A stretch of 64,000 nucleotides of DNA from Chytriomyces cf. hyalinus JEL632 (Eukaryota > Chytridiomycota > Chytridiomycetes > Chytridiales > Chytriomycetaceae): NCBI GenBank assembly GCA_025435555.1, contig JAIWWG010000040.1, forward strand, positions 1-64,000, in the 5' to 3' direction. The stretch's first letter is position 1; each line of letters opens with the position of its first letter. Positions 1-10,871 of this stretch are shown here, in pieces. Both the position numbers and the translations under genes were made by a program. The notes below the pieces were generated by a model that saw only the letters and a program-made list of their open reading frames with translations, made no database searches and was not told the origin of the DNA.

Positions 1-318
1 TCGGAGCACTCTCCGTCGTCAGGTTGTCTTCTTTGTCGTAGTGCCAAACCATGGACTGATTTGACGTGTAAAGATTCAGCGTCATTCTTTCTCGCCAACG
101 AGAACTACACGCGCCTGGCGCAAGCATCTTGGATGAATGCGAACGATGTTTACTTGGACCCACGGACATGTTTGATCGTAGATGCGCGAGTGCTGGCTGC
201 TGCGTGCGTTGTCCTGGCTGCGCAGTCGGCCCATCTGATGCAGTTAATATCTCGTCACCAGATATGCAATGCTGCTCGGGTTGATGAGAAGGACGTTGAG
301 GATGCTGTTTGCAGTTGA
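1..318 (+). CDS. C-terminal part of a cyclin-like protein (5' end outside window)
   Basis: The frame is open from the first base to a stop at 318, so only the 3' end of a gene is visible. The segment LAQASWMNANDVYLDPRTCL followed by a hydrophobic VLAAACVVLAAQ helix resembles the start of the second cyclin fold of transcription-type cyclins (cyclin K/T/Ctk2 group), where a Leu-Ala-rich helix, a W-N-D turn and an IAAACIYLAA helix follow each other. Those cyclins activate CDKs that phosphorylate the RNA polymerase II tail. The open frame before about position 55 may be intronic. UBC9 follows on the same strand 135 bp downstream. The cyclin call rests on one short motif, so another helical protein is possible. 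Confidence 0.45.
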   Translation, partial: SEHSPSSGCLLCRSAKPWTDLTCKDSASFFLANENYTRLAQASWMNANDVYLDPRTCLIVDARVLAAACVVLAAQSAHLMQLISRHQICNAARVDEKDVEDAVCS

Positions 319-452
319 GTCTGTTTTCCTTCTGTTGTTTGCATACTGTTTCTTATTCATTTGGGTTCCAACGCGCAGACATGTCCAAAGTCTTTCAAGA
401 AGTTCATGTCCAAAACGTGTGAATAAATATTTGCGAAGTTAAAATAAACGCT

Positions 453-1404
453 ATGAACTCCATCTGCCTGGCACGTCTGACCGAGGAACGCAAGCAGTGG
501 CGAAAGGATCACCGTAAGTACATGCCCAACTCACTTCATGCAGCATCAGCGCCAAGCATCTGACCTGGACATCTAAACAGCATTCGGCTTCTACGCACGT
601 CCGGACAAGAACGCAGACAACACAGCGAACCTTATGAAATGGCATGTGGGCATTCCAGGTGTGTGAATCGAATTCTTGTTTGTTTACACTGCTGCGGCGC
701 CCGCACCAACTGAAAACACATCCACACAGGCAAGAAAGGCACAGACTGGGACGGCGGCGTCTTCAAAATGGTGCTTACTTTTCCGGACGATTACCCTCAA
801 AAGCCTCCGAAATGTCAGTTCACTCCACCATTGTTTCAGTTGAGTGTTGTTGTTGTTGTTTTTTTTTTTTTTTTTTTTTTTTTTTGTGTGTGTTTCATCC
901 CATTCTTGGAGCGATGGGATCAAATGCAAGCATGTCGCCGCATTCGAACATCAAATATCCCAAATTTCTTTGGCTCAGCCAGGAAGTAGTCTCATGTGAT
1001 CAGCGGATTTCCGGAGCACGGACACAAAATTTCTCCAACAGACATTCTAACTCGCAGTTTCCCCATTCGCGAACTCCCCCCCAAAAAAACGAACAGTCCC
1101 AACGTATATCCTAGTGGAACTGTATGCCTGTCAATCGTAAATGAGGAGCAGGATTGGAAACCGGCCATCACAGTCAAACAGATTCTGATTGGAATCCAGG
1201 ATCTTCTGGACGACCCGAACCCGGCATCGCCGGCACAAACAGATGCATACATGTTATTCAAGAAAGATCGGGTGCGTGTGTCCTTTTTTTGTTTTTCTGT
1301 GGTCGTCGTCTGTTCTGATTTCTCCCGTTTGTATTGTGCGTAAACAGGCTGCGTATGACCGCCGCATTAAACAGCAAGCCAAGGAAAACACTCCACGAGA
1401 CTGA
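453..1404 (+). CDS. UBC9: SUMO-conjugating enzyme UBC9 (E2), five exons
   Basis: Exons 453-513, 581-658, 730-838, 1097-1271 and 1348-1404 give a 159-residue protein, the usual UBC9 length. It accepts SUMO from the E1 and passes it to lysines of target proteins, mainly in the nucleus. The N-terminus ([20 protein letters not shown]) and the later [14 protein letters not shown] are UBC9 hallmarks; the catalytic cysteine falls at residue 93, the same number as in yeast and human Ubc9. All introns are GT-AG. Intron 3 is the longest (258 bp) and opens with GTTGTT repeats and a long T run. An AATAAA-like A-rich stretch lies about 40 bp after the stop. Identification is secure; exon edges were placed by phase and family alignment. 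Confidence 0.96.
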
Positions 1405-4400
1405 CCCTTCTTTCATGTTTTTTAATGGCTGAAAAAGTATAAAAATAAAACCAAAGTTGGCATGTGGCACCTGCCCGATCGCGCCGTTCTTGCACTCATT
1501 TGTTTTCGAGCCAATCTTCTGGTTTGGTATCGAAAGCGCCGCTGCTCTCATGCGGCTTGGTCATCCTGATTCGTGATTTTCAGACCCAAAAAGTTGCCAA
1601 GCCCACACGAACAACACCAAAGTTCGGATCTGTCAAACCTCTCCCGTTTGCGCAGCATTCCATACTTCCTGCAACCAAGAGCATATTATTTAACATAAAC
1701 ATGCTTGAACTTTACTGGGCATGCTCGGAGCATTCCTCGTAAACCTGTTGTGTCGACTCAGATACATCCGCTTCAAAAGCTACGTAGTCTCCAGCCCTCT
1801 CATCAGGGATAATTCAGATACGGTCAATACTCGGTTTTCTGTAGTTGTATGCTCTGGCTGCGCGAAGGATGAGTGTCAGCATGTATGTATGGATGAAGTG
1901 ACTCAACCATGAGCAAACAAAGAGATTCCATGAGTGGTCAATTTTGTGGTCCCACTTGTTTCCAAACAGTGCATTTCCAAACACACGCCTGGCAGCGCAG
2001 AGGTGAACGAGCCGTTTCTCTTGTGCTCAAGTCATTGCGTACAAAATGCATCAACGTTTTTTATTGGAATCACTCGTTAAAAGACGTTAATAAACTTGAA
2101 AAACGCGTCGGATCTGTGTTTGAATGCGAGATTTGAGTGCACTATAACAGTCACACAAATGGAGATCATATTTACAAACATTGGTCAAGCCATCACGAGT
2201 TGAGTGGGGACGCGTCAGATAGACAGCCACAAAAACAACCCTGGTTCGAACCCAATAAGGCTGAAGCCGGGATGGGGATGTGTGGGGAGGCTCAGAACCC
2301 AAGCTTTTTTTGGTCAATCAGATGAAGTCCCGAAAAGTATTTATCCATCATTGCCCCGGAGCGAGTCGCAACGCAAGACCACTTGGCCAGGCGTGCAGAC
2401 AAGTCCTACAAATAAAGAAAGGGTGGATTGGATAGGTGGGGTGGGAAGAGGGAGGAAGAATAGCTGGTGTGGATTCAGAGTGTGCATCAAGCATCAACGC
2501 ATTGCAGAAGATGATACTTCCAGATTGTTCATTCGCAGTTAATGGAATTCTTGATATGCATCAGGCAATGGAGCAGCCTGAGAGAAACATGGGTCATCAG
2601 TCGATGGGATGTAATCGCTGGAAGTTTGAGCGTTATTGGCCTCCAAACACGACCTTGCACAGCAAGAACAATCATTTTGGAAACAGCGCCATCTGCACTG
2701 ATCACACCATTGGGGATCAAATAACGGGTATGCATTCAAAGAAGAAGCAAATCAGAATTTACTCGCGTGGAGAACGATGAACTCCTCTCAATAAAGTAAT
2801 GGTGATATTGGACGCGAATATGGTTTTTATGCCGAAAGAACAGACACGATCCAAACAAATAAGATCCAAGGCTAAAGAACACAGCCAAACCAACTCCCAC
2901 CAGATTTGACATTCCGTTAGCCCTCCGCCCAACATCAACTTCCCCCCCATTCGTATCCTTTCAGTCATTGCTCTGGCGGCGACATTGTCGTGAGGATCCC
3001 GTTCAGTTTGTTATTTTGACCCGTTCATGCCGCGTGTGTTTTGGTGTTGGCTTGTGCAGTCTTGTAGCCGTTGCAGATGACTCCGGCAGATGATGCTTTG
3101 TTTGTTGCGTTTGACGCGTTGTTTGTTTGAGAAAGAGGTGATGGAGTGGTCCCTGAACGGGCAAAACAAGAGCGGGGAATGTTTCATCATTTGGTTCCAC
3201 TTTTTTAAGGACGTGCTGTATCAGACACGCTTGCCACTCCACGGACGGGATTGCAGAGGGCAAGAAAGTGGGGAAAACCGGGGATCGCGGCATGATTCAA
3301 GAATCAAGCGGCAGGGGAGGGAAGACTCCTCATCCGAGATGATGGAGCCGATAAAATATATTTGGTAGCCGCAGTGGAGCAACCACCATGTTGGGAGTAT
3401 TAGTTTTTGGGGTTGAGTTTTTGTGGATGGAACTTGAGAGCGGACGGCTTCCTTTTATGCGTTTTTTGTTTGGGTTTGTCAGGCGCCACCTTAACGGACC
3501 AATCAGGATACGCGAGATGACTGCGCATGTATTTGTGGCTGCTGCTGTCGCGATACGGCGCTGAGATTTAAACGCGAGGTTGGAGATGGGTCCCTCTCAC
3601 GCTGGCTGTCGAGAGCCACGCGTGACACGCTCCTGCGCTGCATGCGAGACGTGCAAACATTTGGACCGATGAGTCACGTGACTTGCTTGGCTGTTAAATT
3701 TTAAAGTGTGGGGTAAATATATTCCAATTAATATTTATGCTTATTTTAAGTAAATTTTTGAACCGAAAACAGGGACAACACACGCACGAGACCTCCGGAA
3801 ACTCTTTGAATAAACCCGCACGGTACACGAAATGCCCAATAAGGAGGTCACAGTTGTCCATGCACGCGCTCCGATCTGGGAATCCTGGAATGGTGTTTTG
3901 CGTTTGTTGGAGTTGACGAAACTGAGTGATTGTTGCAAGCAGGTATGTATTCCAGTCTGTTTAACGCAGTGACAACAGTGTCAAAATCGATGCTGCCTGG
4001 ATCTCACTCGAAAGTCGTGCTCATTGAATGGGTTGTCGAGCAACGGTGGTTTGGAATCGTAGGAGGTCCGTTCGCAAGAGGTTTTGCGGAACTTCATAGC
4101 TTCATTGTGAAGGCAACAACAGAAAACTGGCCGCGTTCTCAGCTGCGTTCTGTGACGAAAGAAAGGACGCCAAGATAATGCGCAGAGCACACGGCTTTAT
4201 TTACTTTCAAGGTCAACCAGTTTCTTCTTTGGCATGGCTCTGATGTTTTTTCAACTCCCGGGAAACTGTTTGAAGCGTCCAGCTGTGTTCAAAAAAGCGT
4301 GGCAGGGGTTCGAGTGACGGGGTTGAGTACGTGTTTCTCCTGCTGTGTGCGTGACGATTGATATATATTATATTGAGTCATGTGGCCATTACTGCGTCAA

Positions 4401-4657
4401 CAAATCGACATTATTCCGAGGAGCGCTGGGGAGTAACGAGGAAATGCCCTTCTTGGTCACAAGCACGAACTCGGCAAGTTTTTTTGTCAATGAATACGCG
4501 TTTGCGGGACTGAGTAAAGACGATGCATCGGTGCATTTCTCGAGTCCGGGCATTTTTAAGCAATCAGGCGTTGATGTGCGGTAAGAGAGTGAGTGAGTGA
4601 GTGATTGAAATGACGTGTTTTTCAGCCATCAAAAACTAACAACACAAACACGTCGCA
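1405..4657. other. Long intergenic stretch without a convincing gene
   Basis: Short open frames occur on both strands, but none shows a family motif, long continuity or a consistent splice structure. Two weak candidates are a 37-codon exon from ATG 3832 ending at a good donor (3943) with no clear continuation, and an open frame 4345-4584 just upstream of the DJ-1 gene. A short GTGA microsatellite lies at about 4587-4605. I see no RNA gene. Confidence 0.5.
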
Positions 4658-5293
4658 ATGCCAGGCAAGATGATCGTTGCCATGATCCTCTTTGACGGAT
4701 GGGAACTGCTGGACTCGCAAGGCCCGTTCAGCGTGCTGATGAAGATGGCCTCCCTTTCCACAACACGAGACTTTGAATTCATCACTGTGGCCAAGTCCAA
4801 AGCGACACCCACAGAGTCTGCGTCTCATCAGCCCGTATGTGTGGATCATGACTTTACGTCTTGTCCGCAAGCCAATGTCATGATCATCCCCGGCGGCATG
4901 GGAACATTAACGGCAGCGCACGACGCGGCCATGCTCTCGTTCGTCCAAAGACAGTCTGTCGAAGCGGACTGGGTTACCAGTGTATGCACAGGATCATCAA
5001 TCTTGGCTGAGGCTGGCCTACTTCATGGCCGCAGGGCGACCTCAAACAAGGCAATTTTTGACGTCCAAGCGCGGTATGGAAAAGAGGTTCAGTGGATCCA
5101 TGAGGCACGTTTCGTGATTGATGGCAAGTTTATCACGGCATCCGGTGTGTCTGCCGGGCTGGACATGGCGTTTGAGCTGAGTGGGCGGTTGTTTGACAGG
5201 GATGTCGTTGCGGCTGTAAAGAAGCAGATTGGGTACGAGCCCTTGAGCGAGGGAGACGACATCTTTGCCAAAATTCACGGAAGAAGCCGTTGA
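4658..5293 (+). CDS. DJ-1/PfpI family protein (isonitrile hydratase/ThiJ-like)
   Basis: This intronless 211-residue protein spans one DJ-1/PfpI domain. It begins with a beta-strand and the ILFDGWELLDSQGPF motif typical of the isonitrile-hydratase/AraC-N branch, has a VMIIPGGMGTL strand-loop, and carries the nucleophile elbow SVCTGSSILAEAGLL with the reactive cysteine at about residue 110, followed by GRRAT. Family members act as glyoxalases, hydratases, proteases or redox sensors; the substrate cannot be told from sequence. The ATG at 4658 is followed at once by the first strand, which fits the family. A second, divergent family member starts 100 bp downstream on the same strand, suggesting tandem duplication. 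Confidence 0.85.
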   Translation: MPGKMIVAMILFDGWELLDSQGPFSVLMKMASLSTTRDFEFITVAKSKATPTESASHQPVCVDHDFTSCPQANVMIIPGGMGTLTAAHDAAMLSFVQRQSVEADWVTSVCTGSSILAEAGLLHGRRATSNKAIFDVQARYGKEVQWIHEARFVIDGKFITASGVSAGLDMAFELSGRLFDRDVVAAVKKQIGYEPLSEGDDIFAKIHGRSR

Positions 5294-5392
5294 GTGATTA
5301 TTGCCCTTTGTATTTCTGAGAATGAATGCATTAACTGTCATCCCATACTCTCATAAACAGAGGGATGGTCAAACTTCCTGTTGTCTAATCTC

Positions 5393-6106
5393 ATGACCTG
5401 GACCGCGCCCATTGTTGTTCCCATCGCTACTCGCGCGCCCTCATCCGCTTTGACAATGTTGTTTGCAGCTAAACCACGCGTTCTGACGGTCCTACTTTTC
5501 CCCGAGTTTGACATTCTGGACATGGCGTGCGCGTTGGAAGCTTTCCTGGGTCTTTCTTCCACACACTGTTTTGAGCTTGTTGCAGTGAACCCTGTTTCTG
5601 TTGAAGCGGGAAAAGCTGTGCAAGTGGGTGGTGACTCAGCGTCCGACTCTGGAAAGTACAGCAGCGTGGTTCACGTTGCATGTGATCGGTGGATTGGCAA
5701 CAGCACAATCCCGGCTGACATGTTCCCTCGCCATGCACGCGGAGAATCCGTCGTTTACATTCCATCTGGACATGTCTCACAAGTTGGAATTCTGGAATCT
5801 GAACTCGGGAGATTGATATTCCAGCAATTGTTTTTGCCTGCGCCTCAAAGCAAGGATAGTTTTGTGATTGGGTCCGGGAAAGTAGTTCACGATCAGATGA
5901 AATTGCACACAGAGAAACCATCGACCGATGCTTCATTCAGGGGCTGGGACAAGACTGGCCGTACTTTCTGGGCGGACAAGGGTCTGCATAACGTTACTGC
6001 TGCGTTAAGTGCCGTCAAGGAATTGATGGGAGAGAAGGTGGTTGTTGACACTGCTGTTATGATGGAGATTTCACCGTTGCTTCTCCCTGAGGGAGTTCAC
6101 CTTTGA
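5393..6106 (+). CDS. Divergent DJ-1/PfpI-like protein lacking the nucleophile elbow
   Basis: The first in-frame ATG (5393) gives 237 residues without introns. After a variable 30-residue leader comes VLTVLLFPEFDILDMACALE, the first strand and acid-bearing loop of the DJ-1/PfpI fold, then a second strand (ELVAVNPVSVEAG) and a VVYIPSG strand. Where its neighbour has the reactive Cys-Thr-Gly elbow, no equivalent is visible, and the C-terminal half (GWDKTGRTFWADKGLHNVT) matches the family poorly apart from a late helix. It may be a catalytically dead paralogue used for dimerisation or regulation, or a decaying copy. A scrap related to its last 120 bp lies on the minus strand near 55.5 kb. Confidence 0.6.
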   Translation: MTWTAPIVVPIATRAPSSALTMLFAAKPRVLTVLLFPEFDILDMACALEAFLGLSSTHCFELVAVNPVSVEAGKAVQVGGDSASDSGKYSSVVHVACDRWIGNSTIPADMFPRHARGESVVYIPSGHVSQVGILESELGRLIFQQLFLPAPQSKDSFVIGSGKVVHDQMKLHTEKPSTDASFRGWDKTGRTFWADKGLHNVTAALSAVKELMGEKVVVDTAVMMEISPLLLPEGVHL

Positions 6107-6450
6107 ATGTGGTGTGTGTGTGTGGTATGTCGCTGGGTGCGTTGTTTTCACTGCATGAAGAATGCTTTTCGACACGTCTTCTGACGCTCAAAACCATGTC
6201 TGATAATGTTTGTTGAATCCGTCTGCTTTCGTATGAAAGATGTTTCAAGTTCGCTTGGTTTGGTCAGTAAAATCAAAACAAAAATGAAGCAGCTGCAACT
6301 CCCGGTCCCGATCCCAGACAGCGCTGACAGAACAGCCGCAAACATCCCAGACGACTTTCTTCTCGACGCAAAGTCAGACCGAATGAATAGCTTCCTCGAG
6401 AGGGTTCGTCAGTCTCCCATCCCCTGACCGCAGCAAACAATACCCAACCA
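6107..6450. other. Gap between DJ-1-like and Clr2-like genes
   Basis: A 73-codon open frame (6206-6427, ATG start) ends just before the first recognisable Clr2-type motif and could be a 5' exon of the next gene, but no motif supports this. Otherwise only a TG-rich stretch at about 6110-6126 stands out. Confidence 0.35.
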
Positions 6451-8802
6451 CTCCTTGGACATCCAAGTGGAAAGCGAGTTGTCATCTTTCGCGCACTCGA
6501 TTCGTGACAGAGGATCTTTTGGGCAGTTTTTATATTCACACGTTTTTTTTTCGCTCTCACAGGAGGTTCCGCTCTGCAAAAACCTTTGTCCCACACCTGT
6601 TGTATTTAGCGGGTGGAAATGACTGGTACCTGTGCGTGCGAATATTGTGCGGGAGAAAAAGGTGAAACTGGTTGGTTTCGCATCTTCAATAGTTTTTCCC
6701 TCGCAATTTGACCCTAGCTGTAATTCTTAGGAAATTCAGGTCCTCAAAAACTTTCGCCTTGCATCTGTTGTATCTTGCTGGGGATATACAGGGTACCTGC
6801 TTTTGTGAGCTGTATTCGGGAAGAAATCGCGATTGATCATCAGTCCAATGCATCCTCAGCTGAGATGCACGGGGAGGTCCGGGATAGGTATCGTCTTTGA
6901 CATGTCTTCTGCGCATTCACTGCTGTTACGCCTGTGTGCCTTATTTCATGCATTGGATACAGACTGATCGGATTCTTTCTATTTTTATTTAGGCAGCAGT
7001 AAGAGGACCAGGCCAGGTGTGCATTTTGCTCAAAGCGACAAACCCATTTCGAAGATCCAAATGAAAAGGAACGCGTCCAGTGCATCCAGCCGGCCGAACT
7101 CGGCGGATAATTCCGGGCAGATATCCCGGCATGCGAGTCCTCGTTCGAGCAAAGCCTCCATCGCGCTTGCAAACACGCAGTATTTTGGAGGAACGACTGG
7201 AGCTTCGGGTCATTATGAAAGCGCAGGTTTTTACTTCTGTGAAGGCATGTTTTTTTGGGTGGAATCTATTAACGCAGAAAACTATCCTTATTTAGCGAAC
7301 GGTTCTTCCAGGCTGAAAAGTTATCAAAGTTCGATAAACTTGAACCAGCGGTCGCACCACTCCCAAAAATACTATACTTCACAAATTCATCTTGGTATGG
7401 AATCGAAGCATCATCAGCAACCAGAACAATTTATGAAAAGATACGAATCGGTCCCTCGTAAAGCCAAAATTCTTCCTCCAGAGCCAAATAACTCCCAAAT
7501 CCTGCATCGCGAGCACGCGGAAGATATTTTTCAAGTGGTTGACGACTCGGCATCCTCGAGATCGAGTAGTCGTGACGGGCGGATGCGGTATGGAACTGAT
7601 TGGACGCACGCACAGCCGTCGCCAGGGTGTTGCAGCATATCCAGAAACCTTCGCTGGCTCGGGAAACTTCTTTTAAGCGCGAGGACTATTTCTTTGAGCC
7701 AACTCTGCATGTATTCGATCTGTGTTGGAGTCGCGTGTCCGCTATCACGAGTAAGCCGTATTTTGGTGGAAACAAGCTGGGCCGACCAATTCACTGGCCG
7801 TGTATCGTGCGGCGAGTGCTCAAGGAGTATTCGCGGCTATCGTCGACACTTACTGCAGAGCAATCGCCAGTAGATGATATTGTATTTCGAGTTTTGCGTG
7901 GGAATACACTTTGGGTCAACGAACGGGATGATGCGTCCGTGCGTATTACTGGAGAAGATGCTGGGCGGTACATGAAAGTGAAACCATCCGTCGCAGCTCA
8001 AGCCGCGGCTTTGTAAGAAATCGAGCTCCTGAGCCTCGATGATGCCTGTGACATTCTTGTGGAAGGGCAGATGCTTGAGGCGTACCAGCAACTCAAAGTA
8101 ATGGGTCCGTTTCCATAAAACTACTCTTTTATTATACCATCTGTCCGGGAATGTTTGATCGTCAAGTACGTACGCGGGCTGCGGCAGGCGTTGGGGGTAT
8201 CGCAGTCACGACTCAATGTGATTGGGTTGCAGGAAAAAGCTGCAATGATGGCGACACAAGTACCGAAAATGCCGTTCCGTGAAGCTACTGGGGACAACCT
8301 ATTGATAAATTTGAAGGACAAATCGTGGTTTGGAGTTTTGTGCGGCGCAGAGATGATCCATTGTGGAGATATTGTGCGCGTAAAGACTGAGTCATGCGTT
8401 GTGACAGATGTTTTTACTGCTAAAAAGGGAGCTCGGGTGGAGGATTTGATGTTGGATTCTTCTATTTGTGGTTACGGATGCGGGGGTTGGGTATTGCCTG
8501 TTGGAGAAATGCTCATGGAGGTGGTGCGAGTAGAGTTTAGAGAAGGAGATGCACAGTCATTGAAGCTGTTCGGGTACCTTTGCTATTTAGATCGTGTCGC
8601 GACTGGAGGTGACGGAGCTGCGAAATTTCAAGTGAAACGGGGTTGGTTTTTGAAACATGAAGGTCCTGCGGATGAAACAAACAGGGCTGGTCAGGCGAAT
8701 AGTTGTGTGCAGTACATCAGTGTCCCATGTGTTGGGTGGGAGGCCGAGGGCAGCGGGACAGGGGAGCATTTTACCAGTCGATGGAACTTGTTTGACAGTT
8801 AG
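6451..8802 (+). CDS. Clr2-like silencing factor gene, frame-disturbed (possible pseudogene)
   Basis: Pieces of both conserved Clr2 regions occur in order. In the 5' part LGHPSGKR (near 6455), RFRSAKTFVPHLLYLAGG (near 6570) and TCACEYC (near 6635) match the Clr2 N-terminal module, whose core is GHPSG-FRS-HL followed by CxCxxC; these pieces lie in different frames. A Ser-rich middle follows (about 6993-7590). The 3' part (8155-8802) is a clean frame with WFGVLCGAEMIHCGDIVRVK, the hallmark of the C-terminal Clr2 domain. In fission yeast Clr2 is part of the SHREC heterochromatin-silencing complex. Problems: a frame change near 7590 and a TAA at 8014-8016 followed in the same frame by a protein-like segment (SLDDACDILVEGQMLEAYQQ). 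Either unresolved introns or real lesions explain this. Confidence 0.5.
6560..6832 (+). repeat. Tandem duplicated Clr2-type exon (two units, about 170 bp apart)
   Basis: Unit 1 (about 6566-6660) encodes RFRSAKTFVPHLLYLAGG and then, in a shifted frame, GTCACEYCAG. Unit 2 (about 6735-6830) encodes KFRSSKTFALHLLYLAGD and GTCFCELYSGR in one frame. Both nucleotide and peptide similarity are plain. Unit 1 keeps the three cysteines but has a frame shift; unit 2 keeps the frame but has Tyr in place of the third Cys. Confidence 0.6.
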
Positions 8803-8954
8803 AATTGGTCTCGACTGGTCTTGCGTGGGATAGCAAAGCCATAGCGCGCTCTGTACTGTAATAAAAGCGACGCATTTTGTCAATGTTTGGTGGCTTGGTT
8901 TGGTTCAAACAAACGCAAATTGAATCTCAATTCATCAGACACAACTCTCTCAAA

Positions 8955-10591
8955 ATGTCGCTCAAACTCAAGCTCCAACGCAGCCTGTCCTCTTCTTCTG
9001 AGAAGCCCATCGAACGCAGCGACAGCATCTCCTCTGCCGCTACCGTCAATGTTAACAATGCCACTCTCTCCCGCTCCAACACTGAATTGTACAACGTGAC
9101 GCCAACGGACTTAGTTGTTGATGGAGAGAACAACACTGCCGCCCTCGGTCTTACTCTTGATCCCGCCGATGTTCTGACGGACAGAACCCGTGGCTGGGCT
9201 GCCCTTATCCGGGTGTTGATCCGCCACTTTGATAGACTGGCTGATGCAGAGAAGGCTCAGGCAAGATCGCACGCTGCAAATGCAAAGGTACTAACGTTGC
9301 TGGATCATGTAGCATGCATGGCTTGTGCATGACTGACCCTCCCCCTCTTGTGTGCTTGTTCATGCTTACTCAACCTCATCTCTGTCTCTCTCCACTCAAA
9401 CAGGAATGGGCGCTTCCATCGCCTGTCCGCCAGCTTGCGTTCACGGATACGTCTGCCGTGAATGCAATCTCCGCCGTCTTGAAGGCGGACTCCACAGCCC
9501 TCGCTTCTCAACACGCCGCCATTCAAAAGTCCCTCGAAAAGCAGACAATCACAGCTCTCGACGGCATCAGAAAGACTCTCAAGAAGAAGCTGGATGTGCT
9601 TGAAAAGGAGCAGAAGGTGATTTCTGCCGGAACTTGATTGGTACTATAAATATTAACACACCGGAATTTCTCATTTTAGGAACGCAACCGCGAAAGACTC
9701 AAGGACAAGGAAATCATTGTCAAGGCAAAAGAGGCCCTCACCAAGGCAATTTCATTTGCCCGTCGTCCAGGAACCGATGCCCACCGTTACAGCGACCCAT
9801 GGCTCGCAAACATGGAAGTGAAGCGCAAGCTGGCACAGGCCAAGGACAAGCACGCTGCTCGCAACCAGAAACTTGTTGACACAAAGGCAGATTTCAAAGT
9901 GTTTGAGGCAAACTTGATTCGCGAGTTAAAAGTTGCTTTGATTGGGGTTAGCACGATTTCCGAAATTCAAAACCACCGCGCCGCGCATGCGCAAGAAATC
10001 GAGGCTGTTTTGGGACAATTGGACGCTGAAAAGGAGTGGGAAAGTTTCTGCATTAACCGTCTGAACAAGAGTGGAGGTCCTGCCATGTTTGAAACGGACG
10101 AGTACGAAGGATTCGATGATCCGCTGGTGGGTGTCATCCACGAAGGTCTCCTGAGCAGAAAAAGCAAAGGTTTGATCAAGTCCTACAAGGAGCACTACTA
10201 TGTCGTGACTGCCGGTGGATACCTGCACGAATTCAAGAAGGAGAAACCCCACCCTGAACGCGGTGAAACTGTTGATCCAGATGACACGATTTACCTGGGA
10301 CACTGCTCACTGGACCCTCTTGGCACGCAAGACCGCAAGCCAGAGGAATTCATCCTGACTGAAAAGAACGAAGATGGGAAGATGTTTCAGCGCTCGTCCC
10401 ACGTGTACAAGTACATTGGATCTTCAATTGCGATTACAAAGCAGTTTTACGATGCTATTTCTTCTGTTTCGAAGGTGACTTTGGGAGTTGTTGCGACTGG
10501 GTCTACGAACGCAGTGCTGGGACGGACATCGACTGTTGCGAAGGCACAGCCGGAAACACCGGCAAAAAGTGACGACACCAAATCCATCTGA
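8955..10591 (+). CDS. Slm1/Slm2-like BAR-PH protein (PI(4,5)P2 and TORC2 effector)
   Basis: Exons 8955-9287, 9404-9616 and 9680-10591 give 485 residues. A Ser-rich N-terminus is followed by a long helical region (about 75-310) rich in Lys/Glu/Ala heptads, as in the F-BAR-like part of Slm proteins, and then a PH domain from VGVIHEGLLSRKSKG (about 330) to about 450. In yeast Slm1/2 bind PI(4,5)P2 at eisosomes and link membrane stress to TORC2 and actin. I chose ATG 8955 rather than the upstream open frame because the Lys/Leu-rich MSLKLKLQRSLSSSS start fits better. Introns are 116 and 63 bp, GT-AG. The C-tail is short and Ser/Thr/Lys rich, plausible for phosphorylation. Confidence 0.85.
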
Positions 10592-10871
10592 TTCTCTGGT
10601 GGATCTCTTTTCGTTCTCTTTCAGTCTCTGTTACACTTGCTCTTTGCCTTAAACTTTCTTTTCGTTCTCGTCTGTCATAAATAAAGTACATTGTGGGAGT
10701 ATCCATGGACCGAAATCGAAGAATATAAAAATGGGAAGATTATGAGGTATCGTCAATCCAGCTGTAGCTCACGCTCCTTTTTTATCCCTGTTTCCTTCTT
10801 TGCAGACGCTTGAACTGCTCGGAGCATAAAAGGGACTTTTAGCGCGCTTTCTCACTACCATTTGCCAGGGT

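Noticed and set aside
684-1261. Open frames antisense to and overlapping UBC9
   Set aside because: They are frame shadows of UBC9 exons and of the T-rich intron; no motif or splice logic of their own.
2240-2265. TGGTTCGAACCC as a tRNA gene
   Set aside because: The T-arm stem does not pair over five bases and no cloverleaf can be drawn around it.
3832-3942. 37-codon open exon with a good donor
   Set aside because: No acceptor downstream continues it for more than about 30 codons and no similarity is seen.
4345-4584. 79-codon frame just before the DJ-1 gene
   Set aside because: First in-frame ATG lies well inside, no motif, and the DJ-1 domain is complete without it.
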